From NCBI GenBank assembly GCA_029531795.1, contig JAPEIS010000009.1, forward strand, positions 682,001-746,000: a DNA stretch of 64,000 nucleotides. The letters are read 5' to 3'. The notes under the pieces were generated by a model that saw only the letters and a program-made list of their open reading frames with translations, made no database searches and was not told the origin of the DNA. The stretch comes from Sclerotinia nivalis. Lineage: Eukaryota; Ascomycota; Leotiomycetes; Helotiales; Sclerotiniaceae. Both the position numbers and the translations under genes were made by a program. Shown one piece after another: positions 44,957 to 56,097 of the stretch (positions within the stretch are counted from its first letter, which is position 1; every line of letters begins with the position of its first letter).

Positions 44957-46706
44957 TTAAACAAGAACCAATCCAACCCCCATCATGGCTACCAAAGCAA
45001 TCATGCTTCCTTCAATCTTTCTAGCTGCACTTTTTTTGGTACTGGTAGAACTGGAAGCGGAGCTAGTGCCAGTAGTAGTTGACGATGATGAAGCTGCGGA
45101 TGTAGATGTAGATGTGGATGTGGTGTTTGAACCGGTGGTTTCACCCGATGGAGTGTTACTTTGATCATTTGATAATGGTTTAATTGCAAGGTTGGAAATG
45201 GTATTTCCTCCAACATCTGTGACTTTTTGAGTTACTTTTGTATTTGAAACAGAAATAATCTTCCCGTTGTTGGCGTTCTTAATACCGTTATCAATGAGAT
45301 CTTGAGCTCCTGGTGGAACAGCTGGAAGGGTCCAATTGCTGGAAAAGGTTGTACTGGTGAGGAGAGATGAATCGCAGGTTGGCGCGGTTGTAGTAGTGTT
45401 TTGTGCCTTGACTCCTTGAATGCTAGTAATATTAAGGGTGTTAAATTGATTTTGAAGAGTGTTGTAGTCGGAAAGAAGTTGAGCAGATCCATCATCATTG
45501 ATAGTGACCAAACCGTAGTTTGAGGTTTCTTGTGAGAATTCATAAACCATGCCTCCGGAAAGAACTGGAGCCATTAATGGACCGTAAAGAACTGGAACTT
45601 CTGTGAAAACACGAGGAGCTGGAACATTGCAACCATATTCCGAGAAGAAAACTGGTACACTGGTATTGCTGAAATCCGAAACAAGAACATCATAACCGGA
45701 AGTGGTATATGAAGAGTCTCCACACCATGAGTAACTGTTAAGGGCAAAGAGGTCGACTCTTGATGGATCGGTATCGTCCTCGGTAGTGGTGCATTGAAGG
45801 TAATTCCATGTATCAAGGAGAATATCACGAACATCTGCAGCGCTGTAACCAACTGGAATGGAGCGAGAAGAGTGTTTTGAAATATAATTTTTGAGATCGC
45901 GAGTTACAGCCTGTGACTGTTAGTTTGGAATGTAGAAGCGACTCGTGAAACTTACTCTCATATATGGAGGAACAGTTTTTCCAGTGTCATCATCGTTAAT
46001 AACTTCATTCCCTGCAAAGAAAAGTAAAGTGTTTGGGTAATCCTTGAAAGCTTCAACAACAGCAAAGATTCTGTTCAAATATGAGACATCATAGCTAGTC
46101 CATGGGGCGCTTCGATCGATGCTTTCGCCAACAAGAGGGGAATTGACATCAATCAACATATAAATTCCAACCTGCAAATATTAGCCAACTAAGCTTGAAA
46201 TTTCAGGTCATAAATTTACTTACCGCGTTGAAGATACTTGCACATTCATCATGATTAAGAGTTCCATCCACATTGTACACACGAATAGCATTAACACCCA
46301 ATTGTTGCATCAAAGCCGCATCTCTCAAACAAACAGCTCCATCACTAAGAGGATCAACACCACTTCCAGGATTGTAGCCTGAAGATCCACCTGGTTGATA
46401 TGCGACACCCAAAAGTTGAAATCGATCGCCGGTAGCAGAGTTTACAAAGTCGGAACCTTGAATTTCTATCGTTTGGACAGCGAGTGTAACTGTTGCGCAA
46501 AGAGCGAGGATGGTAGTGGGGATCTAAATTCTTGAATGTCAGCATCGAGTACACTTGCACAACAGTAGATAGAATAGATTATGCATGAATTCCACGGTTC
46601 ACGGCACTGAAAAGCCTTTGTGTTCCTTAAGTCATTCAAGCGATAAACATAAACTGCAAGGGACCGATGATATCAAAACATCAAAACGTACCATAGAAGA
46701 CAACAT
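44957..46706 (-). CDS. GPI-anchored beta-1,3-glucanosyltransferase, GH72 (Gas/Gel/Phr family)
   Basis: Four exons, all joined in phase 0: 46706-46692, 46523-46224, 46171-45956 and 45910-44957, about 494 residues. The signal peptide is MLSSMIPTTILALCATVTLA. The GH72 domain shows FQLLGVAYQPGG, LGVNAIRVYNVDGT, the acid/base Glu in LLFFAGNEVIND and the nucleophile Glu in VFFSEYGCN. A Ser/Thr-rich stretch and a hydrophobic tail ending MIALVAMMGVGLVLV mark a GPI anchor. There is no cysteine-rich CBM43/X8 module, so it belongs to the subgroup without one. The enzyme cuts and rejoins beta-1,3-glucan chains outside the plasma membrane during wall growth. The first intron (168 nt) splits the signal peptide after codon 5. 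No defects seen. Confidence 0.93.
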
Positions 46707-48465
46707 GATTTCTGATTTCTGATTTTCCTCCAAAATTAATTAAGTAGTTGGGTAGTACTGTAAACAAATCTCTTGCAAAAGAAAAGAAAGTCCAAAAGAC
46801 CAAGAACGAGAACGAGAGAAAATGCGAGAGCAAGATGGGTGGATGGTTCAAATTTGAGAGGTCAAATGAAGATTATTATTACTTTTTATTGAAAATCCTT
46901 CAAACGAGTGAGGTTAAGATTCAGCAACAAAATTGATGGAGATGTTATAAATATTGACTCAATCGCTCCTGCAAAAAAAATAAAAGAGATGACACGAGAA
47001 AGAGCGGGAGGGAGAGATCAAGAAAAGTTTACTTTCAAAATAAAAGATGGAGCATCTTGAAGCTTGAAGCTTGTTTGGAGTGAAGGGAAAGGATAGCACG
47101 GTTGAATTATTGAAGGGGTCTGTTGGGACTAATCCATGAAAAGATTAATCTTGATAAGAGATTTGAACTTAATACGAGATATTGAGGTAGTAACAGGCGG
47201 TAACAGGCGGTAACTAAACTATTATAGGTAAAGTGTAAAGTCGAAATGGAGATTATCAAGATGAAATTAATAGTGGTAATGGTTGAATTTTTGGGATATT
47301 TGGTTGATTTCACGTCGTTGTTATATTATTGAAGATGTTTGAAATTTGATAGATAGGTATTTCCTAGGATGAAGATATTGAAATGCAAGTACCGATTATC
47401 TCAATTACATCACAATTTGTCCGATCGGCTATTCAAGTTAGGGAATCCGTAGAAAAAATCCATAGAAAAGATCCATAGAACCAATGAGAGAAAAGGAGTT
47501 TTGAACCCGATATAAATCCGAGAACCTCTTTTCTGCAACTTTGCCATTACTCTCTGTACCGTGCTATAATCCTGTAATCCTGTAATCCTGCAAGATGCGT
47601 GATCTTGACATTTGGATCCGACCAATATAAAACCGCCTCCATAATCTTCACGATTAACAAAATTATTATAACTAGAAAATTATACCTCATGCCTCATATC
47701 TCACCAACCACATTGAGCCTTTCATCAAGCAGAACCGGTCCAATATTCGTCCCGCTCAAAAATTGGCCTAATGCCAAGACCGCGAATCTTGCGGGATATA
47801 CGGGTATCTGTGCTCCCAAGAAATCAAGGAGGCTGTTAGATTTGTTTGCTCCCGTTGAGCCGTAGAAATAAAGATATAGGTATATTCAACGGGTCTTGCT
47901 GTGTTACGAATATACCGTAAGGTAATCTTAATCTTAATCGATAGATAGGTATCTACTAGGTAGTTACTTCAACGAAAAGCTCGAATCTATAATGGTAGTT
48001 TCTATTCAATACAATATGGGTAATTAGTGTTATCGATATGACAACAATACGGAAATCTTGAGAAAAAAAAAGATATATATATAAAAATGAAAAATAAAAA
48101 TAAAAATCAATGAAAAATTTCAAGCACCTCGTATCACCATATTCCATTGTTCTAATCTTACAATTTCTCCTTCGAAACCTTCAACACGAGATTTTTCCAT
48201 TTCCCACAATCCATTCACGATCCATTCACGAATAACCCCACCACGTATGTTTCGCCTCAGCCGTGTGATTCTAAAGTTCTTCGGCGGGAGAAAGTTGTAC
48301 TCAGTACACACAGACCGGCATCGTATAGCACTGTTGATCAACAATACATACTAGGTGCCCAAAACTTTAAACTTTTCGGTAAATGAATTCTGCCGCTTTG
48401 GTTCTTGGTATTTTGTCGCAACTACACATTGGTGCGCTAGCTAATTAAATTGGTGTTTTGCAAAG

Positions 48466-48481
48466 TTTTGTTGCATGTCTG
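48466..48481 (+). repeat. Palindrome-family half copy A
   Basis: TTTTGTTGCATGTCTG, followed about 30 bp on by TTTTGTTTGTTGC. Only the right half of the family unit is visible. Confidence 0.5.
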
Positions 48482-49448
48482 GAATTTTTGAATTTTGAAT
48501 TTTGTTTGTTGCTTTTAGGTAGTAAGTTTGAGTTTCTGATTGGTTGGTGGAAAATTTAAAATCTGATTGGCGATGTTGCTGCTGGTTCATTGCCATCCAT
48601 TGCCATCCATCGCCCGCAGCTTGCGAATTTATTTCCAACATAAGATTAAATGTACAGGAGCCCACAAATGGATAGAAATCCTACCTAAAGTTTAAGTTGT
48701 CATGAGCTTGAATTTTAGCGCATCAGCTCTGAGCATAAATCCTTCACGTTCTGGAAATATTCCAACGGCAAGTGGAGGAGCGGAAAATCTAAAAATCTTC
48801 AAGTTGTGAATAAATTTGGCTGGCACATATATGATAGGGACTGTAACAGTACGGAGTATTACCGACAAGCGCCAGTGTGCTTTTTGCCCATTGCGGACGC
48901 CAAGAGAGGAAGGGTAGATCTTCATATGGCTCGTATATCCACCTCCTGCTTTCTTTGATTCTTCAACACGAGCTCTTGTACTTTCGGTCATATACGGTTA
49001 TACCCACTACGTATGCCTGTGTTATTGCTTGCCCAGTGCGAGAATATACTTGTGCATGGACAGAATTCTGTGTTGAGTTTCTGCGTGTTTGAGCATCGAG
49101 CGATATACACCATGAATACTTTTACTCTAGAGACTCTCTTCCACATGTAATCAAACTCCTGCCCAAGGCTCTCAGTAACTGATATTTTCGTTCCAATAGG
49201 ATATATATGCTACATTATTTAGTTTTAGAAGGGTCCTTGTTGTCGATCAAGTCCAAAGTATTATATTCATCACTTTACGTCAACTCCAACAGATGAGAAC
49301 ACCATCAAGTAGACCTAAAGCCAGCCCTACACAATACATTTGCATCAAAATGCCAAAAAAAAAATACAACAAAACTTCTCATAAGATTTATTATAGGATA
49401 CTCAGAGACTCATATGGCTACCTTGGCCAGATTCCATCTCCAGAAAGG

Positions 49449-49489
49449 TTTTGTTGCATATCTGAATTTGATAATCGACGTTGTCGATC
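49449..49489 (+). repeat. Palindrome-family copy B (right half)
   Basis: TTTTGTTGCATATCTGAA, then the small palindrome ATCGACGTTGTCGAT. A possible decayed left arm (TACAACAAAACT) lies about 90 bp upstream near 49365. Confidence 0.55.
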
Positions 49490-50021
49490 ATCCCCTTAGA
49501 TGAGCAAGCAATAACTTTCAAATGGTCTCTGCTAGTGCCATGAACGCATATTCCAGAGGTCAGACTTGGTTGTTTTCCAGGCGGGAAACGAATGAAATCT
49601 AGATTTATGCTCTACGTCGGAACACAAATCTGGCCGCCTTGTAAACAAATCTCAGGCGTGTGGGGAAAGATTCCGGTTTATTATGATTTGTTATATTTTT
49701 GCTTGCGTAAAGATTGTAGGGTAGGAAACCACAACTCTCCACTCCATCGGATTTTGTAAGAAGAAGAGCAAGATGGAGTCTTCGATGCGACAATTCCACG
49801 TTAACTCCAAAAGTAATTCTTCCACCTATCAAGCCACAAGCAAAATCTAGTGCAAAAGCTAAATAGCCCGGTCACTACGTTTTCCGTCGAAAAAGATGTG
49901 ACGAAAGTATGGAACACAGAATCTTTACTGCATAGTAAAGCGTACTGGAGAATAAACTTTGGCATATACGCATGATCATTACTGGTATGAGCTAATGAGT
50001 AGAGTTGAAAGAGCAGTGAAG

Positions 50022-50080
50022 TTTTGTTGCATATCTGAACTCTGGGGAGCGATCGACATTGTCGATCTTGTGTCGCAAAT
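50022..50080 (+). repeat. Palindrome-family copy C (right half)
   Basis: TTTTGTTGCATATCTGAA followed by GATCGACATTGTCGATC (50051-50067) and CTTGTGTCG, a variant of the TTTGTGTTC end. Confidence 0.6.
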
Positions 50081-51229
50081 CTGACTGGATGGCTTGGATG
50101 ACCAGTGATGTTATTCTAGCGTTCAATTTTATACAAACCTCTATTTGCGTTCTAGTGTAATAAAAAGATCTATCACTTTCTATATACATCCCAGAGTAAA
50201 GTTTATTGTACGTCTGTATGACGGGAGTTGTATAGTTGCTTCTATACAACAAATAAGACCTTATATATCTCATCTTAACCACAGCACGCTTAGCGACCTT
50301 GAATATAAACATCTTTAAACCTAAACACAAACTCAACCTTTAGATTTTCCATCCGTATGCAATCAATCGAAGCTTGACAGCACCTTGCAGTAAATATAAA
50401 TCCGTTCACCTTTTAGACGCAACACAGAGCGCAGAAGGAAGAGCGGAAACCAGAAGACGGAACGGAATATTAGACGTGCACCAAAAGCGCAATGCTCGCA
50501 AGACTTTCCAAGTATCTCAAACAAACATTTGCAAAGTTTCCACTCCGTTGAATCTTAATTGGAGAGGTGGAAGTGAAAACCCCTTAAATGTACTAGGTAG
50601 GTATCTTTGAACTTGAGGTACAATCGTAATCCACTCGCTCCAGAATCCAGCGAATTACCAAAAAAGTTCCAGGCCGTCCGCTTTTGTGTTCTTCGATTTA
50701 ATAAAGAAGACTTGACAAAGTATGTAGAGTTGGTTTTGTGTTCCTATTTTTTTGTTCAACTTATACATTCACAAGCAAAAAGGAAATTCAGAAAACAACC
50801 TTGAATATCTATTACAAGTTTAAAACAGGAACACATATTTAACTCCCTTGGTTATTGTCTATAGACAACAAATTTACTTGAGTTCTGCTATTTTTTTAAA
50901 AAAAATCTTGATGTAAGTGTTCTTGATGTAAGTATTAATAAAACACAAAGATATCTATCTCATTATATTTGGCTCTGGAGCCACTGATTGATATAGCTTT
51001 TATTAGGGGAAGTAAGCTTTGTAATACTCATCAATAAACTCTCTCTCATTAATGGGTTTTATATCTATACAATATATTCCTACTATCAATCAATGGTATG
51101 AACTGGAAAATCTAGACGAGAATATAACATATATACACATTTAATCTTTCTAAGCTCTCATCCCAGGTTCTACACAAGACTGAGTGAGTGTATTCAGATT
51201 CACCATCCAATAATATCAGAGAAGAAAAA

Positions 51230-51281
51230 TTTCGTTGCATATCTGAAAATCAGATTGGTTGAATTTTGTGTTTTCCTACCT
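51230..51281 (+). repeat. Palindrome-family copy D (right half)
   Basis: TTTCGTTGCATATCTGAA with the end box TTTTGTGTTTTCC about 20 bp further on. A left arm is not evident. Confidence 0.55.
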
Positions 51282-51459
51282 TTAGCTTCTTGTATATTTA
51301 TTTTCTCGTTCTAATACCGGGTCCTTCTGATATCATTTACAAACCTCACAGATTATATTTCTTACTTCCTAGACTTGAACGTTCGCCATCCCGATTGTTC
51401 GCATGCTCGTTCATTTTCTAGGCTGTCGTTTATTATTTCTCACTCCTTGATTCCAGCTT

Positions 51460-51674
51460 GATTGATTGATTGATTGATTGATTGAATTAACATCTACACT
51501 GAGTCGAAGACTATCTAAGACGGCTAGAAGCTTTGTAGGCTCCTAACAAATAACAACTGGTGAAATGCTGGCCGTATTAGGCTATAGCTAGTACAATTTG
51601 GAGAGATTGAGATAGCCTCAATCTACTAATTTTGAATGGGGGAAGTGAAAACTAATCCTGGGGAACAAAGCCCG
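51460..51674 (-). mobile_element. 5'-truncated LINE copy (3' UTR only)
   Basis: 215 bp matching the 3' end of the LINE at 28820 and almost identical to 19930-20150. The tail appears as TGAT repeats. The 13-bp target duplication TTGATTCCAGCTT lies at 51447-51459 and 51675-51687. Confidence 0.92.
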
Positions 51675-51884
51675 TTGATTCCAGCTTCTTCCTCCCTACT
51701 CAAACTTCCGGAAGCTCATTAGAAACATCCATTTCAAAGCTTAGTCACTTTCTGCTCATACAACCCCGATAGCTCAATCTCAAAATTTTGGAATACTCAA
51801 TACTTATTGTTGAGATAGTATTCACTTTTTTTTTCTATCCAGATCTTTTTCATCCAAATTTAAATACAAGCTTTGTAAATCTAA

Positions 51885-52019
51885 GAACACAAATCAAAAT
51901 CTTGAACATTTAGATATGCAACAAAACTATTTTTAACAATTTTTAAGCCAATAAGCTTGTGTGTTTTTTGCAGTTTTGTTGCATATCTGCAAATAATATT
52001 TGGTGAGATTTGTGTTTCC
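51885..52019. repeat. Palindrome-family copy E (complete)
   Basis: The left end GAACACAAAT and arm AGATATGCAACAAAACT (51912-51928) are mirrored by AGTTTTGTTGCATATCT (51972-51988) and ATTTGTGTTT at the right end. The two 17-bp inner arms pair perfectly across a 43-nt loop. Confidence 0.85.
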
Positions 52020-52357
52020 AGATCTTCTTCCCGCCAGCTCGCAAACTCTTTACTTTCCCATCCCACTTATGAATTCTCAATTTCCAGTCATTAATTTCTA
52101 CTCCTTAATTTTCAAACAATGAATTTCCTAGGAAACTCTTTTATTCGGAATCCACATTTCTTTCTCAAGTTTGTCTGCTTCCCATACTGTTTAGTTCCAA
52201 GCTTCCCTTTGCTATCCACCCATTTGTACATTCGCATATTCGCATAATAGCAAAGCAACCTTGAACACAAAATTAGTTTAATCAAACTTAGAGCTCTGAT
52301 CAATTTGCCATTGAAGCTTCTATTGAATCTTGCGCGCAGATATACAAAAGAAATGCC

Positions 52358-52493
52358 AGAACACAAAATCTACTCCTGAAGATCAGATAGATGTGCAACA
52401 AAATTCTATTTCGCATCAATAAACTAACCCACAAGTGTCTCCTACAATCTTGTTGCATATCTGAACATAGGGGTCTGTTGACTTTGTGTTCCC
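52358..52493. repeat. Palindrome-family copy F (complete)
   Basis: Left end GAACACAAAATC, arm ATCAGATAGATGTGCAACAA; right arm CTTGTTGCATATCTGAAC and end TTTGTGTTCCC. Same size and layout as copy E. Confidence 0.8.
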
Positions 52494-52708
52494 AAGTATA
52501 ATCATCCATTTTTTTTCTTCCTTTGAAGACTTTCCTGACTGTTCCTTTACTTTCTTCCTGAACTATTAGTCTATCCCTTCTCTCCCTTGCTGTTGGAGAG
52601 TTCACTTCTAAACTTTCAAGCAAGCATAGATAGAATAGGAATGCAATCTCAACCTCAAATCCAGGTTTTCCCAAATTGCAATTTTCAAAAGCTACACAAG
52701 CAATTCTA

Positions 52709-52850
52709 GGAGCACATATCCAACTCCTGGAAATCAGATATGCGACAAAACTCTTCTTTCACAGTAATAGACCAATAAGGTTGTAGATTTGCTTTTTTTT
52801 GCATATCTGAAATTCGGATTCCGATTGAAACCCAAACCAAAGAACACAAA
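52709..52850. repeat. Palindrome-family copy G (diverged)
   Basis: Left end GGAGCACATATCCAACTCCT and arm CAGATATGCGACAAAACT; right arm TTTTTTTTGCATATCTGAA. The right terminus carries GAACACAAAA in direct rather than inverted orientation. Confidence 0.65.
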
Positions 52851-54705
52851 ACCAACACTACATCTATCTAGTTCCGTTTACTACCCTGCTTCCGCAAAAA
52901 GCTCTATGGGTTACAAATAGGACGCGAAGAGCTGCAAAAATAAACCCAGTTCCTTAAGTATTGCCTGTAGGCAACAAGCCCAGTGACAGTATATTCTTAA
53001 TGAAACCAACAATAAATGTCGAAATTCCGTAAGCATAATTTGGTATCTGAATTCTTTATCTTCCAGGCCAGCTAGCAATCGACTTCTTCATCAAGTCCTT
53101 CGCTTCATCTCCAATGGGTATACCCTCCATTCATCTATGGCACGATGCTACAATCTGCGATTCTTATATTTTTCACCCCTCGCACCGCAGCTTCCCGTCC
53201 ACTACGCCCAATAAGTCCCCGGTTCTATTCATTTTACAGGTTCCTTCTGGAAGCCTCCTCCTAAGTCAGACTTCAGACTCTCAATACCTGTAATCAGGAA
53301 GCGGAAAAAAAATCAAATGCAAAACTCCGGAGTCTCACTATAGGTAACATGTTCTTTTACATAGTCTTGTCATGGCTCGCGAGTATTATAAATGTGATGC
53401 CTAGCTCCGGCGGCCATGATACCTTCCTGCACTTGCAGTTCCATCGCCCTTCATCACAATATCATTGTCGGACCTATAGCCCTCTGACAAAACTAGACTA
53501 TCAAGAGGGTCAGAGAAGAAATTGTGATCTATCATTGGAGGAGCCCATAAGCCTTTTGATGAAATTGTTACAATCCCTTAAAATTAAGGTGAGAAGAGGT
53601 ATAAAGCAGAACGAAGAAGACTTATCTTGTAAGAACAAATTGAACCTTCTGAGGCCACCGTAGGACTCCATATTAAGGAATTCAACATGAGGTTGCTGCA
53701 GGATCCCGTAAGGTCTTTATCTGTTCTCCTCGAAGTACTAATCCACAGCGGCGAGTCCTGGGACTGTCGTCGAGTCTGGCAAAGGCAGCGATACTGGATA
53801 GCGAGCTTGAGAAAGGACCGATACTCTTTGAGCTCCAGAATTTTTGAGCAGCCTCGAAGCCATTTTTGCTGTAAACAAAATAATCTTTTGTAATTACTTA
53901 GAAGTTTGACTTCATAAAACGCGAACACAATCCCTACCCGTTTTAGCCCTCGTATGGGAAGAGATATCATAGAGTACTGACAAGGTGACCCTCCTCGCTC
54001 AATCGAATATAACTTATTGATGCTCTAGATGACATGAGTTACATGGCACAGAATTATATCCCATAAGCTCCAAATAAGGAAGTAGAAGATTTAATTCTTA
54101 ATGCTTTCGCTAGACACAATGGACACGTCTAGGCTCATCGGGCCAATCTCCCCGCTCCGGCAGTACATTCAAATTCGGCCCAAAAATCCTTAGCCGAAAC
54201 CTAAAGCTCACCGGGATCATTTCGCCCGTCATGGTACTTTTTATAACGACAGGTGATCAATGGATCATTGTGTATTTTTCATACGCGTGATACGAAACTT
54301 TTTGCGGTATAGGCGGGACACTTTTTGAGTGAGGCTTGAGATAAACATGAACGAGAGTGAAAACTTTGAAGGCTGCTTTTTGGCATTTTGAGTGCATACT
54401 GGATTTTGGGTTTATGTGTAGGTATGTAAATGGGACTTGGAGGAGTGGAATGGGCTGGGGATAACAGTTGGCCACCAAACTCACGTCGAATCTGTGCTGA
54501 GACAACTTTTGTCGTCTACTGAGTGCGATGAACATGTAAACTGGGGCTTCAGTAGGGAAATACACAATGTTCCAGAAGCGCTTGATGGATTTTTGCTATA
54601 AAATCTAGTAACTGGATTAAATTCACTTCTTCCGGTTCTCACTTTTCTTCTTTTATTCTCACTTCCTTCACTCTAAACATAATTTCAGACAACATCGAGC
54701 CTTCC

Positions 54706-54824
54706 ACATACGACCATAGACTGAAGAGAATTGGGCATCCCGTCCGCTCTGCCATACACAAGCTTCAGATCGGTGGATTAGTAGTTGGGTGGGTGACCAC
54801 CAGCGAATCCCCACTGTTGTATGT
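54706..54824 (+). rRNA. 5S ribosomal RNA
   Basis: About 119 nt starting ACATACGACCATAG and ending TGTTGTATGT; the two ends pair as helix I. The internal strings GGGCATCCCGTCCGCTCTGC and TTAGTAGTTGGGTGGGTGAC, with ACCACCAGCGAATCCC, match filamentous-ascomycete 5S rRNA, including the region of the RNA polymerase III internal promoter. It stands alone, not in an rDNA unit, as is usual in Pezizomycotina. Some stem positions differ from the commonest form (for example CAAGCTTCAGATC), so it may be a minor variant or a pseudogene copy. Confidence 0.92.
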
Positions 54825-54831
54825 TTTTTTG
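54825..54831 (+). terminator. Pol III terminator of 5S rRNA
   Basis: Run of seven T directly after the 5S sequence. Confidence 0.85.
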
Positions 54832-56097
54832 AACTTTTTATCTCTGGCGGATGATCCAGGCATTGTGTGTACGCGTGGTTGTGAGGTGGATAACCTTCCC
54901 TTCTAGACGGACTTTCATTTTGCAAATTGCGTTACCAATTTCGAAAGTAGGCGGCAACAGTTGATGAATGGGGTTGGTGGATGGTAGATAGGAAAGAACA
55001 AGCCTGGGCAAGGACAGAATCAAAGAACCGGCCTGGATTGTGATCCTCAGCCAGAGTGACCTGCAAGCTATTTTATGCACAAGACGCAAAAAGTCTAAGT
55101 AGACAGGATGGGGAAATAACCAAACCTCGGCCTTGCAATTCAGATTTGACCTATGGAAAAATAAAGGGAATTGCCGCCTTGCGAAGCCCATCAAGTCTGA
55201 TTGGATCGAACTGTTGCATAAAGGAGAACAAGAGACCTAAATGAAATAAAGAGATGAATCGACAAGTAAAATTTGAATGAATCTATGCCCTTTTCTCTGT
55301 CCCAAAAAATGCATATGTATTTGACACCAACATTGGTCTGGTCTGCCTTTCAAGTCACGTATGGTAACTTGTACTGGTTGCTTCAGGCCGTTTCGGGGCG
55401 AAGAGGCGCATACAACAGCTGGCTTTTGTGGCCTTCCTCGGAGCAATCCTTTGTTTCTTATGATCACCTCGTCATCTGAAGCCCTTAATTTTTGTCTCTT
55501 GTCTTCAAAGGTTTGTTATCAGTCTCCAAGGCACACTTGTGAATACTTGCAAAGAATAGTTTGAAGATATCGACGCTCAAAGCTAGAAGCTCTTTCTCCT
55601 TATTAACCTGTTGTGGAAACAATGCAATCTATGACAAAAAACATGACTGAGTATATGGATGAAACTTAAGCTTGGCAATACAACAATATGAATTGGTGTT
55701 TCTTGTTGATTTATGAATAAAGTGATGGGATGAAACTGCGAGTCCGTTCCTTAAGGTTGAGAGATTGATGTCTACTCGAGTCATCCATGATCCGTTGCAC
55801 ACCGCCTTAATCAAGTGCGGCAGAAAAGTTGATAAGAAATATCATTCCATCAATCCAGGACGATAATTGAGAAGACCCCACCTTCACAATTAAACCCGAC
55901 TCATTTTGATACCAGGTCCATTGGAGACGGACTGTTGCACAGGTTTAGATATACGAGATACTTGTGGTGGTATGGGCAATACTTCCTCGTCTTCATAAAC
56001 AACAAATTCTACAACCCCGCGCAACCGAGAAGAACTTAGAGTTCACAGCTCGATCCAGAAAACAGAATCGGCGCATTTTACTTAACGTCTTGTCGCA
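54832..56097. promoter_or_regulatory. Intergenic and PRMT5 upstream region
   Basis: No gene recognised in the 1.27 kb. Frames at 54838-55194 and 55237-55467 show no family traits. The last few hundred bases should contain the PRMT5 promoter. Confidence 0.4.

Larger units (their letters stand above)
46707..54705. other. 8-kb gene desert
   Basis: No gene is recognised on either strand. It holds the GH72 promoter, a family of palindromic repeats between 48.4 and 52.9 kb, a LINE fragment at 51460 and two matching short hairpins (50855, 52961). Frames at 47692-47865, 48692-48991 and 53349-53970 were considered and have no family or splice support. Confidence 0.5.

Noticed and set aside
48692..48991. 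Minus-strand frame of 99 codons
   Set aside because: No domain, no splice context, and next to palindromic repeats; not enough to call a gene.
48466..52850. CRISPR-like array
   Set aside because: Repeats are irregularly spaced (about 350-1000 bp), palindromic over 130 bp and in a fungal nuclear genome.
53349..53970. Overlapping frames on both strands in the desert
   Set aside because: Neither strand shows a recognised family or consistent exon joints.
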